64,000 bases of DNA from Mariniflexile litorale (GCF_031128465.2 NZ_CP155618.1:186001-250000), one strand, 5' to 3'. Positions 32,000 to 41,396 are shown, numbered from the stretch's first letter. A program made the numbers and translations. Notes: a model not told the origin generated them from the sequence alone.

Positions 32000-34615
32000 T
32001 TAATCCTGCTGTGCAGGAAGATACACTATAAATTGTGCACCAACTCCCTCATTTCCTGTTGCATATATATAACCATTGTGATTTTCTACAATTTTTTTAC
32101 ATATAGCCAATCCAATACCAGTTCCAGAATACTCTGTTTTTTGATGTAAGCGTTGGAACACCTCAAATATTTTTTCGGCATATTGCTGATCAAAACCAAT
32201 TCCATTATCAAGAAAAGATATTTTATGGTATTGTCGACGTGCCGTTGGACTTTGGTCTGGTAACTCAGAAGCTGCCACTTTGCTATAACGAATTTCTAAT
32301 CTAGGTGCTTCGCTAGCGTTCTTATATTTTATAGCATTAGATATAAGGTTAGTAAATAACTGTTCCATTTGAAATGTTACACCTTTTATTTTAGGGAGTT
32401 TATCTGAAACTACCACAGTTTCAGAATTGTGAATACTAGTAGTCAAATCTTCCTTAATCTTATCTAATACTTGATTTAAATCTACTTTTTCAAAATCCTT
32501 TTTACTTATATTTATCCTAGAATAGGCAAGTAAATTTTCAATAAGAGATTGCATACGATTAACCGCTTTGGTTACTTTATTAAAGTATTCTTTACTCTTA
32601 CCTGAAAAATTTTCAGCTTCGGTATCTTCAATTCTTAAAGCAAAGAGTTGTATTTTCCGTAAAGGTTCTTGCAAATCATGACTTGCAACACGGTTAAAAG
32701 ATTCCAGTTCGGCATTTCTGTTTTTTAATTCTAAATTACTTTTTAACAACTTCTCTTCTGCCTCTATGGTTTGGGTAACGTCTTGCACAACACCTATCAT
32801 GACCGTTTTACCATTTTTATTTATAAACTGTCCGTTGGTTTTAAAGTATTTTAAATCACCCTGCTTAGTGGTAATGCGATAGGTATATTCCGTTGCCTGA
32901 AGTTCTGTTAATATTTTTGCTCCAATTTTATCATAATCTTCTAAATCATCTGGATGAACAAATTCTCTATATCTTTCAAACGAGAGGTCAAACTCTTTTG
33001 GTTCATATCCTAGCATGTGATAAAAATTGTCTGAAATTTCAGAAACCCCGTTATCTAGATACCAAAGAAAGTTACCTATTTTAGCAATGCGTTCGGCTCC
33101 AGTTAAAATAGAATTTTGAATAATAAGTTCTTCATTCAATTTAATTAATTCATTTGCTTTTTCTTTTTCATCTGTAACTTCCCGTGTGGTTATTGTAACC
33201 CCATCCCCCAATTTAATGGCTGTGGCATAAAACCATTGTACTTTACCATTTTTATGATGAGGAAACTCATAATGCTCGGGTTTATCATTTTCTATAGCAT
33301 CTATTAAGTATTTATAAACTCCTGATTTGAAAATATTTGGATATACTTCCGATACTTTTCTCTTTTCAATATGACTAGGATTATCTCCTGTAACAGGATT
33401 TATTTTATCGTTAACAAATAAAATTTCAAAATCTACTATTTCACCATTTTCTGCCCGTATACTTTTAAAATGCATAACTACATGAGAAATACTCTTAAAA
33501 ATATTTGTGAGAAAGGCACGGTTGTCGAGTAATTTTAAATTTTGGTTTTCTAAGCGTTTTTTAAGTGTCAACTCTATGTCTTTAGCTTCTTCTTCGGGGG
33601 TAGAATTACTCGAAGTAACTAAAACTCCATCAGCTAGTGGAGTAACCAAAGAATGAAACCACATTTTTTTTTCATTTATAATAACTTGTCTATCAAAAAC
33701 AACTTTGCTATCTTCTTTATAAGATTTTATTAATTCTTCTAGCTCGTTATATGACCTATGAAAAGGGTAGACACCCAACACTGTAGCACCTATTATATTG
33801 TTAGGTTCAAGACCTAAATAATCTCGGTTACAATCATTCGCATATAAAATCTTGAAATCTACTATTTCATCTATGCTATTATATATAGGTTCATAATAGT
33901 TGACAATATTGTCTGTAGTTGCGAGTACGCTTTTTAAAAAGTTTTCTGATTTTCTAACCTTTAATTTGTTATTATAAATTCTAACAAAAGAAATAATAAA
34001 AACTACCAGGGCGAAAAATGCCAATATTAACAACATGGTAGGCGTTAAAGATTTGTGAAAAATATAATTTATTTTTCTCTCGTGCATTAAGCGCTCTTCA
34101 TCGGCAAGCATTCTATTTTTAATGCTTCTAATTTCAAACAAGGTTTTATTAATTTTTAATTTGTTTGACTGTTGTCCTTGTAATACTTCTTCGTTATCTT
34201 GGGAAGTAACTATATCTAAATCTACAAGTTGGCTATACAAATTATTTAGCAAAGCATTTAATGGTTTTATGCGAGCTGCATGTAAGCCATTATCTTTAGT
34301 AAGTAACCTTAAAGTATCTATTATAGCTTTGCCTTCTAATTTGTAATCTTCAAAAAATTTAGTTGATAGAGTATCATTTATTATATCTTCTCTAAATTCT
34401 TCTGATTGGGCTTTGGTATAATGAGTCGTTAAATCTCCTATGGCGTTATAAACTTGAAGCGTATGCAACACCATTTCAGCAGATTTCTGTGTAAGCATAA
34501 TTTGCCTATAGGTCATACTTGTTGTAACCAAAAGCATAATTATTGCAATAACCAATAATATGATATAGGTTTTTGAAGAGGTATAAATGCGATTAAAGTC
34601 CATACTATTTCCCAA
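32000..34615 (-). CDS. Membrane-bound multi-PAS sensor histidine kinase
   Basis: The 871-aa kinase has two membrane helices (about 14-36 and 190-212) flanking a helical extracytoplasmic sensor of about 150 residues, CHASE3-like in layout. Three PAS-like domains follow (about 225-335, 365-480, 500-620; the last has a PAC motif, YRITTKQGDLKYFKTNG). The kinase core has the H-box SHDLQEPLRKIQLF, N-box LFTNLISNAIKYK and G-boxes DNGIGFD and GTGIGLAICKKI. It starts 5 bp after the 148-aa receiver gene and is co-transcribed with it. The HxDLQEPLR type is common in bacteriophytochrome-like and Rcp1-partner kinases. The signal is unknown. Confidence 0.93.
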   Translation of the reverse strand: MGNSMDFNRIYTSSKTYIILLVIAIIMLLVTTSMTYRQIMLTQKSAEMVLHTLQVYNAIGDLTTHYTKAQSEEFREDIINDTLSTKFFEDYKLEGKAIIDTLRLLTKDNGLHAARIKPLNALLNNLYSQLVDLDIVTSQDNEEVLQGQQSNKLKINKTLFEIRSIKNRMLADEERLMHERKINYIFHKSLTPTMLLILAFFALVVFIISFVRIYNNKLKVRKSENFLKSVLATTDNIVNYYEPIYNSIDEIVDFKILYANDCNRDYLGLEPNNIIGATVLGVYPFHRSYNELEELIKSYKEDSKVVFDRQVIINEKKMWFHSLVTPLADGVLVTSSNSTPEEEAKDIELTLKKRLENQNLKLLDNRAFLTNIFKSISHVVMHFKSIRAENGEIVDFEILFVNDKINPVTGDNPSHIEKRKVSEVYPNIFKSGVYKYLIDAIENDKPEHYEFPHHKNGKVQWFYATAIKLGDGVTITTREVTDEKEKANELIKLNEELIIQNSILTGAERIAKIGNFLWYLDNGVSEISDNFYHMLGYEPKEFDLSFERYREFVHPDDLEDYDKIGAKILTELQATEYTYRITTKQGDLKYFKTNGQFINKNGKTVMIGVVQDVTQTIEAEEKLLKSNLELKNRNAELESFNRVASHDLQEPLRKIQLFALRIEDTEAENFSGKSKEYFNKVTKAVNRMQSLIENLLAYSRINISKKDFEKVDLNQVLDKIKEDLTTSIHNSETVVVSDKLPKIKGVTFQMEQLFTNLISNAIKYKNASEAPRLEIRYSKVAASELPDQSPTARRQYHKISFLDNGIGFDQQYAEKIFEVFQRLHQKTEYSGTGIGLAICKKIVENHNGYIYATGNEGVGAQFIVYLPAQQD

Positions 34616-34620
34616 ATAAA

Positions 34621-35067
34621 TTAAATACGGAAGAGAAAAGTATCTTTATTTAAATTAGAAGTATGATGCTGCCAATTAAGCTTCAGAACCTTTTCCACAA
34701 CTTCTCGCAATTTAGTAAAACTATTAGGTTTGTTTATATAAATATTGGCTCCATTTGAAAAAGATTCTTCAATATCTTTTTGAGATGAGGATGTAGAATA
34801 TATAGCTATATATAAATTTTTTAAGGCAGGATTACTACGGATTTCGTTTAAACACTGCATCCCATTTTTTATAGGCATATTAAGATCTAGAAATATTAAA
34901 TTTGGAAATGTAATATCAGGCTGGAACAGATAATCTAATAATTCTTGGCCATGTTTAAAAAGGGACAATGTTGTTTGTACCGATATTTCTTCAAGAGCTT
35001 CACTAAATAATATTCTATCATCTTCATCATCATCTGCTAAAAAAATATTTAATAAATTATCGCTCAT
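34621..35067 (-). CDS. Stand-alone response regulator receiver, partner of the adjacent kinase
   Basis: The 148-aa single receiver domain has LADDDEDDRILF (Asp12/Asp13), phospho-acceptor Asp61 (IFLDLNMPIKNG), switch residues in AIYSTSSS, and Lys113 (INKPNSF). It lies 5 bp upstream of the histidine kinase gene, so it is the most likely cognate receiver. It is about the same length as the 31432-31881 receiver and shares NKPNSF/MKPNSF at the end, pointing to duplication. No DNA-binding domain is attached. Confidence 0.93.
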   Translation of the reverse strand: MSDNLLNIFLADDDEDDRILFSEALEEISVQTTLSLFKHGQELLDYLFQPDITFPNLIFLDLNMPIKNGMQCLNEIRSNPALKNLYIAIYSTSSSQKDIEESFSNGANIYINKPNSFTKLREVVEKVLKLNWQHHTSNLNKDTFLFRI

Positions 35068-35478
35068 ATTTTATACTATTATAGTATTTATTTTGTTGAT
35101 TAATAATCATTTGACATTGATTAATACTACACACGTAAGAAACACGTAAAGCAACAAGCCTGTTTTTTAAAAAGTTTAGTAAAGAGCACTAATTTATATG
35201 GACCTATAAAAATTATTTTAAACTTATCCTTTTTAATTATCAAACGAAAGATATACTATTAATACGATAAATTGCATGCTTTAACTTTTTATTTATCGTA
35301 ATAATATACTCATACCTTTCTTCTAATAACTCCATAAAATGAATAACTGCGAACCAATCTCTAAGGGTTTAATTTTTAGACCTCTATACTTTCAACTAAA
35401 TTAAAAATTATTATCCGCACTTACTGTACTGCCATTTTTAATTTAAAAATAGGATATTATATGGAGTTATAAAGAAAG
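35068..35478. other. Intergenic region with 10-bp terminal inverted repeats
   Basis: No gene is recognised in about 410 bp. TAACTCCATA (35327-35336) and TATGGAGTTA (35460-35469) form perfect arms 143 bp apart end to end. The arms are short, so this may be chance; it may also be a decayed small mobile element. The 35068-35130 part should contain the promoter of the receiver-kinase operon. Confidence 0.4.
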
Positions 35479-35823
35479 TTATTCCTCTATATTATTGATA
35501 TTTTCATCATTAGAAATATTGGTCTCGGGTATTTTTTTGAAAAACTCAGCAAGTTCTAAATCTGCACTTGGGCCATATCCTAATAAAAGCGTTCCTTTTT
35601 CCTCTTTACTTGTTTTAATAATATAAAGTATGGACATATCTGAAGGATCACTCATACCTTCATACCTATGTTCTGCTACAATATAAATGTCTGTAGGTGT
35701 ATATTCGTTTTTTGTTTCACTATTTATCAATCTATCCTCTTTATAATGAAAATTAGAAGTATAACCTTTCTCTTGATAAATTTTTATATAATCTTTCTCA
35801 TGTTTTGCAAATTCATTTTCCAT
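35479..35823 (-). CDS. Conserved hypothetical protein (family often mislabelled phosphoribosylpyrophosphate synthetase)
   Basis: The protein is 114 aa from Met at 35823; the frame extends upstream to 35886 but the extra 21 residues are atypical for the family. Recognisable features are EKGYTSNFHYKEDRLIN and the segment from DIYIVAEHRYEGMSDPSDMSIL to LYIIKTSKEEKGTLLLGYG. This small Bacteroidota family is often annotated as a phosphoribosylpyrophosphate synthetase, but it has no PRPP-synthase motif and is far too short. Function is unknown. Genes of the family usually sit in stress clusters, matching this location. Confidence 0.7.
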   Translation of the reverse strand: MENEFAKHEKDYIKIYQEKGYTSNFHYKEDRLINSETKNEYTPTDIYIVAEHRYEGMSDPSDMSILYIIKTSKEEKGTLLLGYGPSADLELAEFFKKIPETNISNDENINNIEE

Positions 35824-36013
35824 TTCTTTAAATTTTAAGATTAAACGGTTTTTTTTTGGATGTATTGTGTAAGTAAAACTCAACACTACATACCTTAACT
35901 AATCAAATTTGCAAAAAAAAGCGAAATAGGATTAACACAAATACATTTCTATTTAACGCTATTCGTTTGGTGCATAAAAGAAACTATTTTGATAATTACT
36001 AATTTAAACCGAT

Positions 36014-36925
36014 TTAATCTTTGTCTGCATTTTCACTAGCATCTTCGTTAGGCGCAATTTCCAACCTGTTTTTTCCAAAATCCAAGGTGCGTATGGGGAA
36101 TGGAATATTGATGCCTTTATCATTAAAATTGGATTTAATAAGTTTAATGGCTTTATGTCTTGCCTCATGTTCTTGTTTTACTTTCACCATATCAATCCAA
36201 AATCGAGTCATAAAATTGATAGAGCTATCTCCAAATTCAGTAAAGAAAAACTCAACGCCCTCCCCTGCTTTTTGCTCAAAATTTTCTGAGATAATACGGA
36301 CTACCAAATCTTCAACCTCTTGCAAATTACTTTCATATCCAACGCCACAATTTACGGCAATTCTACTTCTGGCACTTATTGAGTAATTGGTAAAGGAATT
36401 TTCTACAAACTTTGAGTTGGGAATAACAACATAATTATTATCGGTTTGTCTTAACACTATGTTCCGAAGGCTTATTTCTGACACAAAACCATCAGCATCG
36501 TTAGTTTTAATATAATCGTTTATTTTTATTTTATCCATAAAAGATAAGACCACGCCTCCAACGGTGTTGCTTAATGTACCTTGAAGCGCTAAACCTATCG
36601 CTAAACCAATAACTCCAGCACCAGCTAGAATACTGGTTAATACTTTATCAAGATCTAAAACACCAAGAGCTATGAAAAACCCAATTAAAATAACAATGAT
36701 GAAAATTATTTTTGCGACAATCTCCTGAATTGATTTTTGACTAATATGCGCTAACAAAAACTTGTTTGAAAGTTTCCTAATACCACGTGCAATAAAATAA
36801 AATAGAAGCATGACTAAAATAGCCATGATGAAGTTTGGCAGTTTTAGAATTATGGCATCTAGCCAACCATCTAACTTATCCCATAATTTACTCACGGATT
36901 CTTCTATAGAAAATTTATTATTCAT
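36014..36925 (-). CDS. Small-conductance mechanosensitive channel (MscS family)
   Basis: The 303-aa protein has three membrane helices (about 28-48, 65-88, 92-118). The pore helix is AGVIGLAIGLALQGTLSNTVGGVVL, matching MscS TM3 with its Gly/Ala packing pattern. The beta domain (IKINDYIKTNDADGFVSEISLRNIVLR, VVIPNSKF) and a C-terminal alpha/beta domain (INFMTRFWID, DKGINIPFPIRTLDF) follow. It releases solutes on osmotic downshock. The gene begins 7 bp after the SLC13 permease stop codon, so the two form an operon. Confidence 0.94.
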   Translation of the reverse strand: MNNKFSIEESVSKLWDKLDGWLDAIILKLPNFIMAILVMLLFYFIARGIRKLSNKFLLAHISQKSIQEIVAKIIFIIVILIGFFIALGVLDLDKVLTSILAGAGVIGLAIGLALQGTLSNTVGGVVLSFMDKIKINDYIKTNDADGFVSEISLRNIVLRQTDNNYVVIPNSKFVENSFTNYSISARSRIAVNCGVGYESNLQEVEDLVVRIISENFEQKAGEGVEFFFTEFGDSSINFMTRFWIDMVKVKQEHEARHKAIKLIKSNFNDKGINIPFPIRTLDFGKNRLEIAPNEDASENADKD

Positions 36926-36932
36926 AATATAT

Positions 36933-38756
36933 TTATAACATTTGGGTTAGTAAAAAGGTCGCCAATATCCAAAGTATTAAACTCAGTACACCTCCTATGA
37001 ATAAAAAGTGTTTAAACCTATAATTACCAATTCCATAAATGAGTGTATTTGTTTGATATCCAACGGGTGTAAAAAAACTAAAATTAGCCGCAAACATAAC
37101 TGCTAGAATAAAAGGTTTAAAATCTAAATGCATACCTTGAGCTACCGAAATAGCTATTGGCGTCATAATAATCGCCGTCGCATTATTGCTAACCACACCA
37201 CTCAATACCATGGTAACAAAAAATAATGTACCTACAATAATATAGTTAGGTTGTCCTCCTAAAAAGCTCAGTAGTTTTTCTGAAACCCACATGTCGGCAC
37301 CTGTATTGTGCATGGCAAAACCCAACGGAATCATACCTGCCAGTAAGAAAAATATTTGCCAATTCACTTTTTTATAGACTGTGTTTAAATCTAAATTTTT
37401 GGTGATTAACAATAAACAAACACCTGTTAATGCGCTTACCATTATGGATAATAATCCAGTTGCTGCTAACAAAATCACTAAAAGAAGAACGCTTAATGAA
37501 AAATATCTTTTAAATTTCGATTTTCTATTAACATTATCAAACTCTTGTAATAACACTACATTTTCCATGGTTTGAAGCGTGGGTAATTTTTCTTTTGATA
37601 TTTCTACCAACAGCCGGTCGCCAGACTTTAACACTAAACGATTCATGCTACTACGCACCATTCTATCTTTTAAATTTATAAGTGTTTTTCTCTTCTTTAT
37701 TGCTAAAGGTATAACATCTTGAGACATAAAATTTCGTAAACTTCCCAAATTTTTACCCAACAAGGAGGCTCCTGGAAGCATTAGAAGTTCAACAAAAACC
37801 TGTTCATCAAGTTCACTTAATCCATTCGTTATTTCTTTTTTCTTATCATCATCTAACTCATTAAAACCTTTTTCTTCATAAACACTTAGGTTTTCTGATG
37901 TTTTAATGCGTGACAAATTTTCCAGATCACACAGTAAAAGTAATTCATCATCTTGCTTTAATGTTATATATTTTCCAGGAGAGTTATGAATGCGGTTATC
38001 TCGTATTAACTGTAAAAGTGATACATCTGGATTTTCAAACAAAAAGCTCTCTTGAATTTTTTTTCCTACTAATTTTGAATCTGGGTTAATACGAACCTTG
38101 GTAAGATAATTATCAATTTCATAGTCTTTACTCAAGCTTTGTGTATTATCCCAGGGTAACCAACGCAAACTTATAGTTAGGTATACAATAGAAACAATTA
38201 AAAATATAATGCCCAATAATGAAAATTCAAAAAAACCTAACTTTTCTGCTCCTAGATTTTTCGCAACAGCATTTACAATCAGATTTGTGGAAGTGCCCAT
38301 TAAAGTACAAGAGCCTCCTAAAATACCGGCAAAAGAAATAGGCAGTAAGAGTTTTGATTGTGGGATTTTATATTTTTCTGAAAGTTGATTAATTATCTTT
38401 ATAAAAACGACAACGACTGCTGTTGTGCTTATAAAAGCTGAAATACCCGCAGTAACAAACATAAAAAAGGGAGCGACTATATATATTGGTAAGGATTTCA
38501 CCTTCCCCATGCCAGACGTAAGCCAATGAATCACCCCATTTTCTTCCATGGCTATAGCCAATATCATTAATGCCAGAACCGCAATAGTCGCTGGGTTTGA
38601 AAAACCACTAATACCTTCTTCAGGTGTTACCAATCCTAATAAAATAAGCGACACAATAATAAAAAAAGCTATTTTATCAATAGGAAATATTTCAAAAACA
38701 AAAAGTACTATTGTAACCAATAGCACTGAAAACATTAAGATGATTTCTCCATCCAT
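36933..38756 (-). CDS. SLC13/DASS family permease with two TrkA-C (RCK_C) domains
   Basis: The 607-aa transporter has two membrane halves (about 1-205 and 415-607) with family motifs ISTTAVVVVFIKIINQLS and AGILGGSCTLMGTSTNLIVNA in the first, and SNNATAIIMTPIAISVAQG with FFTPVGYQTNTLIYG in the second. Between them lie two TrkA-C domains (about 218-300 and 315-400; VRINPDSKLVGKKIQES, ELLMLPGASLLGKNL). The substrate could be sulfate, dicarboxylate or another anion; RCK_C domains suggest gating by a small ligand. It is co-transcribed with the MscS channel. Confidence 0.9.
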   Translation of the reverse strand: MDGEIILMFSVLLVTIVLFVFEIFPIDKIAFFIIVSLILLGLVTPEEGISGFSNPATIAVLALMILAIAMEENGVIHWLTSGMGKVKSLPIYIVAPFFMFVTAGISAFISTTAVVVVFIKIINQLSEKYKIPQSKLLLPISFAGILGGSCTLMGTSTNLIVNAVAKNLGAEKLGFFEFSLLGIIFLIVSIVYLTISLRWLPWDNTQSLSKDYEIDNYLTKVRINPDSKLVGKKIQESFLFENPDVSLLQLIRDNRIHNSPGKYITLKQDDELLLLCDLENLSRIKTSENLSVYEEKGFNELDDDKKKEITNGLSELDEQVFVELLMLPGASLLGKNLGSLRNFMSQDVIPLAIKKRKTLINLKDRMVRSSMNRLVLKSGDRLLVEISKEKLPTLQTMENVVLLQEFDNVNRKSKFKRYFSLSVLLLVILLAATGLLSIMVSALTGVCLLLITKNLDLNTVYKKVNWQIFFLLAGMIPLGFAMHNTGADMWVSEKLLSFLGGQPNYIIVGTLFFVTMVLSGVVSNNATAIIMTPIAISVAQGMHLDFKPFILAVMFAANFSFFTPVGYQTNTLIYGIGNYRFKHFLFIGGVLSLILWILATFLLTQML

Positions 38757-38839
38757 ATAAATATATTAATTATGCTACTTGCTGTAAATATGTACTTGTA
38801 TCAACGAACTGTTAAAAACAATTCATGTTTTTTTTAATT

Positions 38840-38890
38840 CCCAAAAGACTTACATCTAATTAAATAATTATCTAATATAAATCTTTTGGG
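38840..38890. repeat. Inverted repeat between the F420-reductase-like and SLC13 genes
   Basis: CCCAAAAGA (38840-38848) pairs with TCTTTTGGG (38882-38890) across a 33-nt AT-rich loop. It lies 21 bp downstream of the minus-strand gene ending at 38911. The T-rich side is on the plus strand, so its role as a terminator is unclear. Confidence 0.4.
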
Positions 38891-38910
38891 TTTACTTATT
38901 TTATAGTCTT

Positions 38911-39552
38911 TTAAGATTTTCTAGTGGTATTTACTAAAGTTTCTAATTCTTTTTTTTCTAGAGATTTACCGTAGATAGCTTGATCGGGATCCATAATATT
39001 AGTGTCGCTCAAATCTCCAATGTATAAAGCATCAAACCCAATATCTTCAATAAGTTGTTTTCCTACTGCTCTACTTTCTTGATCTTGTGCTGCAAAAGGC
39101 ACTGTTAGCTTATTAACATTTCTAAATGCGCGATCTCTTAAATGTTCTGCATGAATGCTGTTGAATGCTTTTACTGTTTTTGCGGTACCAAACTTCATAG
39201 CTGTATACTCGGAAGCATTATAATTGGCCTCTCTAACTTTTTCTGCCATCTCTCCATCTCTTTCAGGATATGGGTTGGTAGCATCAATAATAATTTTATT
39301 ACCGTATTCTCCCGCATAAAGCTCTGCAATTTCATCAATGGCTTTAAAGGGCATAGCCAGTAAGTATACATCCGCATTTGCTTCAAAAGCTTGTGCAACA
39401 CTTACCGCTTGAGCATTTTCTCCTGCTTCTTTAACTAAACTATTAAGTTCGTTGGGGTGTCTAGAACTAAATAGGACTTGATGTCCTGCTTTACTCCAAT
39501 GTTTTCCTAAATTACCTCCTATATTTCCACTTCCTATAATTCCTATTTTCAT
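38911..39552 (-). CDS. NADPH-dependent F420 reductase-like NAD(P)-binding protein
   Basis: The 213-aa protein opens with MKIGIIGSGNIGGNLGKHW (GxGxxG Rossmann motif) and SSRHPNEL, where Ser/Arg after strand 2 favours NADP. YLLAMPFKAIDEI, IIIDATNPYPERDGE and VKAFNSIHAEHL follow the F420H2:NADP oxidoreductase-like family (PF03807). Flavobacteria do not generally make F420, so the true partner is likely another substrate. The stress-motif 14-mer is found about 80 bp upstream of the start codon. Confidence 0.82.
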   Translation of the reverse strand: MKIGIIGSGNIGGNLGKHWSKAGHQVLFSSRHPNELNSLVKEAGENAQAVSVAQAFEANADVYLLAMPFKAIDEIAELYAGEYGNKIIIDATNPYPERDGEMAEKVREANYNASEYTAMKFGTAKTVKAFNSIHAEHLRDRAFRNVNKLTVPFAAQDQESRAVGKQLIEDIGFDALYIGDLSDTNIMDPDQAIYGKSLEKKELETLVNTTRKS

Positions 39553-39631
39553 AACATTTTAATTTAAAAATTTATATATCTTATTTCGTAAATTAATCAT
39601 TTATATAACTTCCAATTGACTTATATAAAAC

Positions 39632-39645
39632 GATTATTAACTCAG
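39632..39645 (-). promoter_or_regulatory. Shared 14-mer CTGAGTTAATAATC upstream of the F420-reductase-like gene
   Basis: The same sequence, with one or two changes, occurs upstream of csbD-like (41111-41124) and SYLF (42139-42152) genes. All three point toward the gene they precede and lie 58-79 bp from the start codon. Confidence 0.55.
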
Positions 39646-39696
39646 AAACTATTAATTAATAATTAAGTGTAATAAGATTTATAGTATTTTGCTAAT

Positions 39697-40719
39697 TCAA
39701 AGATTACCATTATCATCCTTTGCATATTCATTTTTGTAAATACGAACTATTAATAAGAACATACTAATTAATAAAGGTCCAAAAATTAAACCTATAAAGC
39801 CAAAGAGAGGAATACCAATAATAACACCAATAAGTGTAATTAAAGGATGAACATTATCTAGTTTTCGTAACACATAAAGCCGAATAAGGTTATCTGTAGT
39901 ACCAACCACTATGATTCCGTACAACAACACACCCCATGCTTGAAAAGTATCTCCATTAGATAGTGCCAATATAAATACCGGAATGGTTCCTAAAAAATTT
40001 CCAATAAAAGGTATCATGGAGCCAATGGTAACGACTATGGCCCAAAAAAACGGACTTTCAATCCCAAATATTAGAAAGCCAATTAATGCAACAATACCCT
40101 GTGCAATTGCAACCAAAGGAATACCTAAAGCATTAGAACGAACCATCTCATACATTTCACTTCCCAATGTTTTAAGGTTATCTTTGTTTATTGGAATGTA
40201 TTGGATTAAAATTTCTCTAAACTTCTTACGATTTATAAGCATATAAAAGAGTAAAAAATACATGATTGAAATAGCAATAAAGCTATTAAATGTACTTCCT
40301 AAAACACTCGTAATGCTTTTACTTAAGCCACTAGAAATCGATGATGCATCTATTTGGTCGGTTATATTATAACCTAACGACTGCTCCCAAACCTCTAATT
40401 TCGATTTAACAACGTCCACTACTTTTTCAGAATTTTTTGCCGCTTTGCTTATTTTATTTCCTAGCATAAATACGGAACCCGCAATAGGAAGCAATATAGC
40501 AACAAAAGATAAAAACATAAGAAAAGCAGCTGCCCAATTCGGCTTCCATCCTTTATTAACTAACTTACTCATACTTCCTTTGAGTAGTATATAAAGTGTA
40601 ATGGCTCCCAAAACACCTAGCGTATAGGGTAACATTTCTTTGAAAATTAAACCTCCCATTAAAGCTATTAAAAGGAGCGTAAATACTTGACGAATTTTTT
40701 TTGGATGTATGGTGTTCAC
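39697..40719 (-). CDS. AI-2E family transporter (PF01594)
   Basis: The 340-aa membrane protein has about eight helices. The N-terminal pairs (FTLLLIALMGGLIFKEMLPY and LGVLGAITLYILLKG) precede a soluble part (about 95-150, EKVVDVVKSKLEVWEQSLG). The signature C-terminal region is VAIAQGIVALIGFLIFGIESPFFWAI, GSMIPFIGNFLGTIPVFIL and the GVLLYGIIVVGTTDNLIRLYVL part. Despite the name, most members are not autoinducer transporters; several are Na+/H+ antiporters or permeases. It follows the Rho_N gene by 30 bp and is in the same transcript. Confidence 0.9.
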   Translation of the reverse strand: MNTIHPKKIRQVFTLLLIALMGGLIFKEMLPYTLGVLGAITLYILLKGSMSKLVNKGWKPNWAAAFLMFLSFVAILLPIAGSVFMLGNKISKAAKNSEKVVDVVKSKLEVWEQSLGYNITDQIDASSISSGLSKSITSVLGSTFNSFIAISIMYFLLFYMLINRKKFREILIQYIPINKDNLKTLGSEMYEMVRSNALGIPLVAIAQGIVALIGFLIFGIESPFFWAIVVTIGSMIPFIGNFLGTIPVFILALSNGDTFQAWGVLLYGIIVVGTTDNLIRLYVLRKLDNVHPLITLIGVIIGIPLFGFIGLIFGPLLISMFLLIVRIYKNEYAKDDNGNL

Positions 40720-40749
40720 TCGTTCTGGTTATATTGAAAGTTATTAATT

Positions 40750-40989
40750 TTAGTTATTACGCAAAGCATAAATAAGATCTGCTTTACTCATTTTGGATCT
40801 TCCTTGAATACCAACATTTTTAGCTTGATCATACAAGTCTTTCTTTGTCCAGCTTTCATAAGGTTTCGCCTTTCCTCCTTTTTTACCTGCGTTGGGAGTG
40901 TTAGCAATTCGTGCAGATTTCTGTTTGCTATAGCCTTTCTCTCGAAGCGCCTCGTATTGCTCCTCATTTTTTATACTAGGAATATCCAT
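40750..40989 (-). CDS. Rho_N domain small protein with stress-type N-terminus
   Basis: The 79-aa protein has an N-terminal part (IKNEEQYEALREKGYSKQKSARIAN, then GKKGGKAKPYE) of the DUF7218/KGG-like type. A C-terminal Rho_N/SAP-like helix pair follows (WTKKDLYDQAKNVGIQGRSKMSKADLIYALRNN). The C-terminal motif is a small nucleic-acid-binding fold. Proteins of this form are common in stress clusters and may bind DNA or RNA; function is not established. It heads an operon with the AI-2E family gene. Confidence 0.85.
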   Translation of the reverse strand: MDIPSIKNEEQYEALREKGYSKQKSARIANTPNAGKKGGKAKPYESWTKKDLYDQAKNVGIQGRSKMSKADLIYALRNN

Positions 40990-41110
40990 AATCTTTTATT
41001 TAATATTCAAATTTTGGTAAAAAAGATGAATCAACTTAACCTTATCGCATTAAATATTGACTTTAAACAAAATAGTGAATTACAATTTATTGCATCAATA
41101 AATAATTTAT

Positions 41111-41124
41111 TTGAGTTAATGATC
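41111..41124 (+). promoter_or_regulatory. Shared 14-mer TTGAGTTAATGATC upstream of csbD-like gene
   Basis: It lies 58 bp before the start codon and matches the site upstream of the SYLF gene at 13 of 14 positions. Position suggests an activator site or part of an alternative promoter. Confidence 0.55.
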
Positions 41125-41182
41125 TGGTGTTTGTTTCTGTAATTTTATTTTATAGTAAATTATTAATTAAAAATTTAAAATC

Positions 41183-41368
41183 ATGAATAAAGATCAAATA
41201 GAAGGTAAATGGAAACAAATTAAAGGTAAGTTCAAACAAAAATACGGAGATCTTACCGATGATGATTTAACCTATTCTGAAGGTAAATTTGACGAAATGT
41301 TGGGTAATCTTCAAGAAAAAACAGGAAAGAAAAAAGAAGACATCAAAAAAGAAATTGAATCGTGGTAA
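41183..41368 (+). CDS. CsbD family stress protein
   Basis: The 61-aa protein reads MNKDQIEGKWKQIKGKFKQK, then YGDLTDDDLTYSEGKFDEML and a Lys-rich end. This is the full CsbD/YjbJ consensus (N.d.ieGkWkq.kGk.ke.wG.LTdddl...eGk.d.l.G..q...G), with normal length. CsbD is a sigma-B gene in Bacillus and YjbJ is one of the most abundant RpoS-dependent proteins in E. coli; molecular function is unknown. It has its own terminator and a shared upstream 14-mer. Confidence 0.95.
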   Translation: MNKDQIEGKWKQIKGKFKQKYGDLTDDDLTYSEGKFDEMLGNLQEKTGKKKEDIKKEIESW

Positions 41369-41396
41369 AAACCTTTTAGTTTTACCTATTAATAGC

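Noticed and set aside
31952-32149. 65-codon plus-strand frame at the 3' end of the kinase gene
   Set aside because: Antisense to the HATPase domain; no independent support.
38911-39552. True F420-dependent metabolism
   Set aside because: Only the Rossmann fold and NADP features are visible; no F420 synthesis gene is present and the phylum rarely makes it.
40804-41142. 112-codon plus-strand frame opposite the Rho_N gene
   Set aside because: It is antisense to a recognised small gene and its translation resembles no protein family.
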